Origin: Takakia lepidozioides
Taxonomy: Eukaryota; Streptophyta; Takakiopsida; Takakiales; Takakiaceae
Direction: 5' to 3'
DNA length: 64,000 nt
Assembly (NCBI GenBank): GCA_030704615.1
Contig: CM060732.1
Span: 24,740,001-24,804,000, forward strand
The position numbers and the translations under genes were made by a program. The notes under the pieces were generated by a model. The model did not search any database and was not told where the DNA came from. It was given only the letters and a program-made list of their open reading frames with translations. Within the stretch, counting starts at the first letter, position 1; every line of letters begins with the position of its first letter. Positions 55,053 through 64,000 of the stretch are shown here, in pieces.

Positions 55053-58000
55053 ATGGTGCACCAAACTGCCGGCATCCCCGGGGAGAATGGGGAGCGCTTA
55101 GCCATGGGGGGACCTTGTCGAACCGCTGGGGCGAGGGACGCAGGCCATAATAACAACCGAGATACTAGCCCTGTGGATGAGAAGGCGGCAGCAAAGAGCT
55201 TGGCCCTGTATTGCAAACCTGTGGAACTTTACAACATTATTCGGTCTCGCTTTTCTCAGCGTGTATCGTTGGTGTCCCCTTCACTACCATTGCTTGCATG
55301 GTCTTGTCTTGCTGTGTTTACAACTCTTCCCGGATTTTAAGCTTTCTTGAATTTAATGTACTCCTATCCCATCCTCCTTTCCCAAGGGCACTTCTGAATA
55401 GTTCATGCCAAACTGGCACATTCAGTATGTCAATACCACCTTATGCCCGACTTGAGCTGGACGTCGATTACCTCTTAACAGGTTGCCGATGGGAAGGTAC
55501 TCCCCGTGGGAAACATCTTAGGGCAGCTGTTTGGGTAGGAAGATGATGAGTAAGACCTTGGAGGTCCACAGGTCGCCTGATAGGTCAAGTTTGGTACTTT
55601 CTCTTATAAAAAACAAAAGACGGAATTGTTAGTCTTCTGCATGGAATTAACAGTACTGCCCTCTGAGGTACCCTCTGCCCAATTCACCAGTTTATCACAC
55701 CATTCAGAAAGGTGGTGTTCACATACTGAATGTTTGGTGGTTACTAGGCTCCCACATATATATGTGTACAGGTACGAGTCTTGGGTCATGGTTTAGGTTT
55801 CCAGTTTGCCAAATTACCCTTAGGCTCATTCCTTTGTAGTTTTCACTTAGTTGCTTGGATGTCATGTTGTGTGCTGTGTTTGCAGCCAGTCTTTCTTCAG
55901 CGATGTCTCAACTACAAGATCCATGCTTTGCGGCAGAAGCGGTATGTATCCACTCTCTAGTGTGAAATGGACATGACCAGTGAGAGTGTATATCTACCTA
56001 GCGCAATATAATTGACAGTTTTGCCACCCTGACGAGGTAAGCCAATATATACTCACTGTTATAGAAACACATTGTTATGGTGGACCTTACATTAGGGTTG
56101 ATATTTCACACTAGGTGAGTAGCTGATGTTTTGTAAGACGCCTGGTGTTGAAACCTTTTTGGTCTCTGGCCAGCATAAAAATGACGGTACAGGTCAAGGG
56201 GTGTGTCGATGCTTCTGGCCTACTTTCATGGAACAAAGAGAAGCGATATTCAGACCCAGGCCCAAGTAATGCAGTACAAGGACATCAATTTTTACCCATC
56301 TTTGCGATGGTAACAAGCCAGCTGTCTCGGCAAGGAGAAGTATGTCACTCTATGCCAAATCGCTGGATTCTTGCTACCTTGAGGTACCCTGGAGCAGGGT
56401 AAGAGGAGTAATTCATGCTAGTTAAACTGATTTTTGAATTAGTTAAGTGCTGGCGCACTATTAAAAAATTTGTGGTTACTGCTTCAGTGAAGATATAAAC
56501 AGTAGTCACTTGCTATCATAGGAATTATTCGATAACCCACTTTGTGTGGCAAGAGAGCTGTGGGGAGAAAGGAGAAAAACTAGAGGAAAATTAAGAGAGA
56601 AAGAAGGGAAAGAACAACGTGTGTAATGTCCACAGAAGGCCCTGAAGGCCCATGTGGCACAGGAGAAGACACAGTGCCTCATACAGGTAGGCTGTCAGGC
56701 ATTTGATGAAAGATGTATTACATCCATCGGAGGCCCAGAGGGTCTAGATGAGTAGACAAAACCCGAACATAAAAATAATTCCCAAATTGTCGTTCAGAAG
56801 GACCCCATGCTGAGATGCTCTAAGCACTTGGCGTTCTCATAGCTGGACGCCTTTGCCACGCAGAAGTAGGCCCGAGAGAGAGAGAGATGCTCTCTGCAAG
56901 AAACTACATCAGATGGCATCAAACAGTGCCGGAAGAGAAGTGCTACATGTTGGTATCAAGCAGCATGCGCTATATATCCTTTCAAGTACATGATTTACTG
57001 GAGATCAATTATATGTACATGGAGCACCTAGTAGGAAGTGTGTGAGCTGCTAGAGGGAGTATCGAGATGTATCTGCATGTAGGAATGCTGTGAAAAACAG
57101 AGCATTTCTCGAGAGCATCACATTATTGAGCTATGGTGGGTTGTATATGATTCCACAGGTGTACCTATTAAGCAAAGCGACAAAAGTGGTGAGGGCGCCC
57201 TTGTTGGATACCAGCATTCCTAGTCCTCCAGTGAGCTTTATCCTACCGGAGCTTCGCAAGCTAGTCATAAACGCAAGAAAAGGCGACATTATTCTCCTAA
57301 TTGCTTTTGGTATTTTTCTGATCACAAACTGTTAAGCCAAAGTTGCAGTATTTGTCAATCTGATGGGCATATTTCCTACATGAATTGCCAATTAACAGTC
57401 ATGTGTGGAGGAACAGGCTATTTTCAATTGACGCTAATTTGATATGCTAATCGAGGGAGTGTTTTCTGGTGCGCAGTGGATCCAACTTATGTACTTGACC
57501 CAAACACTCAACAAATACAAACGCTAGGTGAACCACTGGCCCTACATTGTCCCTCATCGGTTTTGGGTTATATGTTCGTGTGCATGTATGTGTGTGTTTG
57601 AGAAAGAAGGTACTCATGCCGTTCCCTGCAAACGTTGGCTTGCCATACCTTTACGGCCATTGACCCCGTCGGATACTAACCCTGGGCCCATGTGACAAAC
57701 TATGTAGGAACCATCTCTGGAATTGCCCTAAGCCTGGCTGAGGGAATGGTAGGAAGTCATAATGATCCAATTGTCTGACCAGGAAGTTCTCTGTTTGAAT
57801 AGTTGTTTCTGTGCTGTGATCTGGTTCACCCCCCGAAACCCATTGCAGATGGACAGCCTCTGGTGTTGGCTCAAAAGGGACAGAGTCCCCCCATTTGACC
57901 CCATGTCGGTTTGATGAATCTTTTCACTTGGTGAAGAACAGACCATGTATCCTTCCCAAGCTAATGTTTGGGTGGTGTAGAGAGCACTTGCCAGCAACCA

Positions 58001-61000
58001 GTATCAGGGTAATGAGCAGAGCTTGTAGTGGAAGATATGAACCCTACGATTGCCTCATGTTGAAGGGGACAAGTGTCAGAATGTTGTCACATCACTCTCG
58101 ATGATGTAGTGCACTTAGCACCAAGTGCAGGGAAGGGATCTGTAGTAGTTCCAGATTCTGGCCACTGGGTTCCCTGTGATGGTAGGTCCGCAGATCTCAC
58201 AAGCAGACAAGGTACTGGGAGTGAGAACTGGCTAATAGTCTCTTCTGTAGGTTGGGGTAGTGGATGTATAGCTGGCTGCATCGGCCTTCCAGAGACAGTG
58301 TTGAGCCTTAGACAGTCTGTATTGTGGAGTTGTGAGCATATTACATGGAAGAGGCATGGATCACCATGCCAAGGTAGGATAGATGACCATGCCATTTTCT
58401 TGACCTGTGTGGAAGAATCTGTGGTCATTGAGTGTTGAAGATGAGAGTCTGTCTTATTCAAGTTTATGTGCAGGCCAGATTGCAGTGCAATCTACTTCAG
58501 CAAAGCAAGGTATTCTTGGAGCTGTTGGGGATGATGCCTGAACTGGGTACAGTTGGTGCAGACTTGTGTTAGTTATGAGCTATTAGCATTTCTAGAGAGA
58601 GTAAAAGACTTCAACACTCCCAGAGGATACTGACACTTCCAGAGTGAGCTGTGGGGTTTTTGGCCCAACAGGGTATACGAGACCCAAGCAAAATTGGCTG
58701 TAGTGCACACACACAGCAAATGGAAATCCATTAACAGGATCTGGTGTATTTGTGTCCCTGTGGCATCAGCAACACCATACTTAATTCCTCCTCAAACCTT
58801 TTATTGGAAACAGATGTGACAAATGTGGTTGTCGTTGCACTCCTGTCAGGAGTTTTAGAAAGGCAGAATGAGGGTGGGAGAGATGAATAGTAAAATGTGT
58901 TTTTACTCATTCATGGTCTTGTTGTTCAGCAAATTGCAGTGGCCCAGTGGTCTGGGGCAAACTGAGCATGGCAGCGCTCTGCAGTCATTGGCTGAAGAAA
59001 GTCAATGGGGTTGCCTCGGTGGTAGGCCCCAATGGTGTACCACTCGAGGCAGTGTGTACTATGGACTGTGAAAAAGCTAAGTTGCAGGTATTGGGCACTA
59101 CCAAAGGATTGGTGATTTAGGCCTCTGGGCCCCTGTCCTGTTGAATTTGGCTCTTTGACATAGGCTCTAAGTTATCCTCTCAATTCCATAGTTGGTCTTT
59201 AAGATCTGCCAGGCAGGTCAAGGAAGGTGCAGTAGACTTCAGGAGAAGACAGGGTCGGGAGATTGGTCCGCTATTTATTACATTCTTTTTTGTAGTGATA
59301 CTATACATCAGGGATGACGTGCTTGTTTCTGCAGTATTACACATTCTCCTAGTTCTGTGCGCTCAGATTGGATTTATTGGGATTGCAGCATGCTGACTCG
59401 GCACTCGGGCCCATAATAAAACTGTCATCGACTACCAGGGACACTGACATAAAGAGTGGGGTGCGTATCAAGTTACGTGGGCCATTGATTCTTCAAAATG
59501 TCCTTATTAACATATGTAGTCTTGATGTAGCTGTATCAAGTGGTTGCAGACTGATTTTGTCTACCTGAAATCATCCTGTTGCTCTAGAAGTATGCAGTGC
59601 TTCTAGTTTCCCAGGTGTATTGCACCCTGGTGACTGCTTGATCATGGGGGTGCTCTCTGGGAAAAAATGCAGATGAGATTGAAGGTGCACATTCTAGGTG
59701 GAGAATTAGGACAAAATGTTGTTAAGAGCCAGCCTGCTAATGGAGCTTACTCTAAGCTTTCATCCGTCTTCTCTCACTCACAATCCTTCCGGTAAGCTTT
59801 AACTCATCACTAGAAGTCTAGTCATTTTCCTCTTTCAAGTGACGAAGTCTTTTAGCATTGTTCAGCACAGGCATACCCACACTTTTTAGTCTGTGTGTGT
59901 GTGTCCTCGTTTCTCTTTAAGACTGGCTTTGCTGAGGCTGCTTAATTAGTTTTGGATTGATGGGCAACTTGGCTTATTTGTGTTGCTGTTTTTGTCCAGA
60001 AATTACACAGGCCGTGTCGAGTTTCATTACCTTTACTACCACAATCGATGTGAGAAAACCGAAAGTATGCTACTGCTCCTGGCTGTTCGTTGTGACGCTT
60101 GTGGTTGTGTTCTGGTTCGTCTACAAAGCTTTAGGCTCTATTTTGCAACTGGCATATGACTTAGCTGTCGTCATTGTTGCTTTGCTTGGTTACTGAAGTG
60201 CTAAGATCATTGAAGGTTGTAGTGGCCTTCTATCTGTTGCTTGCTGCGTGCCATGACAGTCAATCTCAGGACTATACAATTTTCCATGCTCTTATATTAG
60301 AGATGCTCCTCCAGGTACTCTGTTATGCTGGTCTGTGTCTGGAACACATTTTCCAGTCAGGAGGATGGAATAGATAATGAGTATTCTTTTGTCATAGTCA
60401 CAGGTCCAGAGTTAAAAACAGTTCCTACTTTTGTGGGGTCGGATGGCAGTAACTGAGGAGTTTTCTTGTCCGTTTTGCTTAGTGGGATGCTCTTCCTTCA
60501 AGGTAACTTCCATGATACTTCAAAACTGGAGAACTCAGCTGAAATTACTGAAGAGAATGCATGGCATGCTTGATGTTCTAGCTAAGCATGTGTATTAGGA
60601 ATGGTCCATGCTTGATAGATAGTGCCTTAAAAGTCCAAAGTGAAAGTCATCTATCTACTATTGCACTTAGGAAATTAAGGTCAAGCTATCAACCAAGATG
60701 GTCTCACATTGATGTACGACAACTAAAATGCTCTACTTTACACATTGTCAGAACGGCTTGCTTAAATCCTAAGCTATAGACTTGGAACTTTGTTCTAACT
60801 TTTCATTTGACATTACACTCTACAGTCCTCTTCTCTCCATTATTAATCAGCAGCTGGCAGGGTGAAGTGGGTAAAATTCAATTTTGCATTCCTGTCTTTA
60901 TACATGACATCATTTCTGACTTCCTTAGGCAATAAATTTGTGCAGGGATTACGATGTCATCTCAACTGTACACATGACCTCTTTAACTTCGAGTATTCGG

Positions 61001-64000
61001 TGGGTCCTTTGTATAATCATTCCTGTTGGGAGGCTAATTATCAAGCATGAGAAGCATTGTCATTATATTATTTTAGAGCCTTTACAAACATTGGAAGATG
61101 GGAACTGCGGCTTGGCCTGGGGTCTATCGCCACAATAGGCTCTATTACTGCACCATGTTTGATACCAGGTTGCCGCATTTCTAGCACAGTCATATGCAGG
61201 GGCATTTCAAATCCAATTTTCTACCATGAGAGGTCTAGTGACACTTTCTTTGGAAGTTGCCATAGTAATGCCACATTTTTTAGACACCGACACCAAGCCT
61301 TCCTTAGGGCTGGCACATTTTGGTTTGGACAAGACAGGATTGGTGGATCTCTAATGCTCCATCGTGATGGGTCTGCGTCACGGGTCTGCGTCACTCTAGT
61401 GCATTTGGATACCTCATTCTGTTTGATGCAATAAAATTTAATGTGTGATGGTGCTTTGTTTGGTGACTCCTCAAACTGGCAGCCAACAGCAGATGTTCAA
61501 GTTGTGAATGTGACTTGTCGGACAGACTTGCTAGGGCCAGAGGTGAGGTTGCTCTTTGCTGGTTCAACCCATGTGGGAAGGGTGTTTAAATAACAAAAGG
61601 CATCAAACTACAAAGATACTGCCAGCCACCCTGGCTTTGAATGCGTCTCCAGTTCTTGTTCTATAGATGGCCTATGACTGTGTTAGTTCTCACTTCTAGG
61701 TCCCTGAGGATCACTGGTGGTAAGAATGGCGAGTTTTGTTACCATGATGTACAATACTTGCATGGCTGACCTTCAAGTCCCTGTACGATCTAGGTTGTGT
61801 GATTGGTGAGTGAGTGGTGCTAGTCATCCTTATTAATCCAGCTTCGTCTGACATCAGGGAAGCCTTCGGGATTTGGAGGCTGATTTACGGACCAGAAACT
61901 GGATGTTTTGGTGAGTACAAAAGGTCTCTAAATGTGGAAAGAAGGTTTTTATGTTTAGTACTAGCTTCTAGCCAGCAGGTACTGGTTTTTCACTCCTTCG
62001 CAGCTGCTGGGGAAGAGTGGTTGGTGTATGACTTCACTTGTCTGCTTTGCTGGGTCTCATAAAACAGCTAGTAGTTATGCATCCACTTGATGGCGCTATT
62101 TATTCATGCCCCCCTTTCTGTTGTGTGTGGAGCAGGTCACGAAGTGGTCCTATTCAGAAGAGGGGTGCAGCCCTTAGTGGTAGGTCTAAACTGCTTCCAC
62201 CCCGGGGAGAGGGAGGTTATATACCAGGCCGCATTGGTGGAGACGTTTTTAATGAGAACTTCACCTCTGGGGCCTGGTCAGACCCACTGGTTCCAGGCGA
62301 TCGGAATGCTTTATTCAATCGGTTACCATCAAACGGTTACCTACAGAAGCTGCAAAAACCGAGGGGGAGAGGTGAGAAAACAAAGGAGAGGGAGGATCCT
62401 GGACTGGTCACAGATGCTGATATTGTGTTGCCAGCATTCAAGCGGCCACGAATTGAAGGTCGTATGGGGGAGAGTAGTCTGGCCCATGCCCATGAGGATG
62501 ATGGCTCGCTAAGTGGTGGTTGTGCGGCTGCTGCTGCTGCTCCATTGGAGGAGTGTGGTCTTCCCCTTATATCCATGACACCTGTGCGTCCTCGTGCGGA
62601 GAAAAATCGTCAGGCAGCTGCAGATCGAGACGCTCGCAAGTACGTAATGTACTTGAACATTTTCCGTTTCTGTACCTTTGCATCTGTTGCACCATGCATC
62701 AAATCAGGAAAACAATGAGATTTATTTGTTTCTTTATTAATAGCTGAATTTGACCACTACGACAAATGTGGATAGTGAATTTGAAGTATGCAATTTTGGA
62801 GTTACTTGATTTATTATGAGACGGCCGTATTGAATTATGGGGCTTGGTGATGACACTGCTTGGTCTTTGAAACATCTGGTGCAGCCGGCTTCTGCTGCAG
62901 AAACGGACCTTCTTTCACTCTCACACTGCACAGGTACTCTTCTGCCTAACTTGCTTAGAGGTGCGGCAACACCCTGATTCATAGTAAAATGCCTTAGTTG
63001 CGCTCCTTGCCAATGAGGGAAATTGATCAATGTGCTAACTTCTGATGCATTCTGTTAATCTGAATGGCAATGCAGCCTATGGCACCCGAACAGTTGTTAT
63101 CAGACAGAGACAGCGAGGATGAGCTGGACGAAGTCATTGCAGTTTTGGAAGATCGCAGGGTAGGCCATTACTTCTATTCTGTCCTCTACATAGTGTGCCA
63201 AAAAGATCCTGGAGCATTGCTGCCAGGCATGTTAGATATTTCTTATAGATTTCTGGGGAACTTCTCAAACTGCCTAGTAGTCTGTCACTCTCCTAGTAGT
63301 CTTTCTACCATTCATACCTTAAGGATCTTAAGGATGATCTGAAGGGCCTACCTACCCTCGGCAGGAGCCTACCTTTGAACAATAAACAGATGCAGAGAGG
63401 AAGAGGAGATTGTAATTGCCGGATGTGCGGGCAACCTGAAGACAATACCCATTTTCTGATACATTGTCCGGGGTGTTTTCACCAGAGAGTGACCCTCTTA
63501 GGGAACATTAAGAACATGGTTCCTGCACCTCTGTTCACCAACTTCGAAAATTTCGTGGCTGAGCCTAAAGCCCCGGCCGTGTTGGGGTCTAACTTTTGGG
63601 GTGCTCACACACAGCAGATTGATGCTTGTTCTAGAGGATTCTGGAAAGCCTGAACTAATTGTTTATATCAAGGTAAGTCACACTACTGGACTGAGCCCCT
63701 CAAAAAGGTAGTGCATATGCCCTATGTTTCCATCCAAACTGGGCGCGGGGTCTATAGCCACAAGGCTACGGCAAACAAAGTCTTATGAGTACATTCTAGC
63801 AGTCATAAGCTGCAGGCTGCTGGTGAGGGTGATTTTATGGATGATAGTAAGGAGATCATGTCTGCTTGTGTTATTTGCTTGGTTTCACTGTATGGTGGCC
63901 GTACACGTTAGATGCACGCAGCGATGTATGTGTAGGTGAGGCTTTGTGCATGGGGTTGCAGATGTTGGATGATTTTGTGGATGTTACCAAAGATGAGAAG
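55053..64000 (+). CDS. EMF2: EMF2/Su(z)12-type VEF Polycomb protein, 3' part beyond window
   Basis: Exons supported by phase and family match: 55053-55262, 55886-55941, 56174-56398, 57173-57309, 58940-59021, 59389-59460 (weaker), 59673-59791, 60000-60064, 60450-60502, 60946-60999, 61483-61542, 61858-61910 (weaker), 62136-62639, 62885-62933, 63076-63159, 63962-64000 on. At least one exon between 57310 and 58939 is unresolved. Key stretches: LALYCKPVELYNIIRSR, FLQRCLNYKIHALRQKR, VSFILPELRKLV, GPVVWGKLSMAALCSHW, VEFHYLYYHNRCEKTEI, a C2H2 finger split over two exons (FSCPFCLVGCSSFK then GLRCHLNCTHDLFNFEYS), LLLQKRTFFHSHTAQ, PMAPEQLLSDRDSEDELDE and MLDDFVDVTKDEK, the start of the VEFS box. In the family this is the Su(z)12 subunit of PRC2, which deposits H3K27me3 and represses developmental genes. 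Confidence 0.93.
57595..57670 (-). mobile_element. Probable degraded LINE family A terminal block
   Basis: The + strand reads tactcatgccgttccctgca then aacgttggcttgccatacct and ggccattgaccccg. This resembles tactcataagacgttgtttg...ggccattgaccccgcg of the minus-strand tails at 10.8-11.4 and 18.6 kb. Located in an EMF2 intron. Confidence 0.5.
58445..58600 (-). mobile_element. Possible LINE reverse transcriptase remnant
   Basis: The minus strand reads QQLQEYLALLK, then after a stop IALQSGLHINLNKTD, resembling the segment after the FADD box in LINE reverse transcriptases. No FADD box or other domain is visible nearby. Weak support. Confidence 0.3.
63320..63797 (+). mobile_element. LINE family A 3' fragment in an EMF2 intron
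   Basis: Starts within DDLKGLPTLG, jumps to SLPLNNKQMQRGRGDCNCRM (zinc-knuckle CNCRMCGQPEDNTHFLIHC) and continues PLFTNFENF and HTQQIDACSRGFW. It ends with the terminal block cacaaggctacggcaaacaa and the stop near tgagtacattc. The start DDLKGLPTLG to SLPLN lacks the TRLKFKLRAG residues of the full copy, a small deletion. It is more diverged than the CASP copies. Confidence 0.9.

Noticed and set aside
57481-57531. Candidate EMF2 exon (DPTYVLDPNTQQIQTL)
   Set aside because: The left phase fits, but the right phase does not fit the next supported exon at 58940.
57728-58461. Minus-strand frames suggesting a retroelement polyprotein in an EMF2 intron
   Set aside because: No reverse transcriptase, integrase or RNase H motif could be confirmed apart from one weak segment near 58.5 kb, listed with low confidence.

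Overview
The window is nuclear DNA from a land plant. The genes have many short exons with GT-AG introns, the exon proteins match plant-type families (Tubby-like F-box protein, Golgi CASP, plant PARP3, CYP704B, EMF2-type VEF protein), and there are long intronic retroelement insertions and many (GA/CT)n microsatellites. I cannot name the species. The mix of families fits a seed-free land plant (bryophyte or lycophyte), but that is an inference. All exon coordinates were read by hand from splice consensus, reading phase and family resemblance.

Layout. 1-3834 (-): Tubby-like F-box gene, cut by the left edge a few residues before its stop. 5797-19846 (-): CASP, a Golgi coiled-coil membrane protein, 19 exons. 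Its introns hold a 5'-truncated LINE (about 11.3-13.9 kb) with extra copies of its 3' end, and pieces of a second retroelement family. 21086-28145 (-): plant PARP3-type gene, 17 exons (PADR1 zinc region, BRCT, WGR, regulatory and ART domains). 29363-30705 (+): YqaJ-type nuclease, divergent from PARP3. 31760-34056 (-): complete five-exon SPT4. 35681-35951 (+): broken P450 fragment. 37076-39919 (-): complete six-exon CYP704B-type P450, preceded by a block of diverged tandem repeats. 41.2-45.8 kb (-): decayed L1-like LINE interrupted exactly twice by one small terminal-inverted-repeat DNA transposon family. 45.8-53.4 kb: gene-free, satellite-like DNA. 55053-64000 (+): EMF2/Su(z)12-type Polycomb gene that runs off the right edge.

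Function. The genes are housekeeping or developmental and do not form an operon-like system: chromatin and transcription (EMF2, SPT4), DNA damage and genome maintenance (PARP3, YqaJ nuclease), Golgi trafficking (CASP), phosphoinositide/ubiquitin-linked regulation (TLP) and lipid hydroxylation for spore wall polymer (CYP704B). The one suggestive pairing is the head-to-head PARP3/YqaJ arrangement.

The most unusual material is in the mobile elements: a LINE whose ORF stops about 6 nt from its 3' end and that nests in (CT)n tracts and in its own tails, and a 0.72-0.75 kb TIR element with clear 4-bp target duplications. Several tandem duplications also begin at or carry splice sites.
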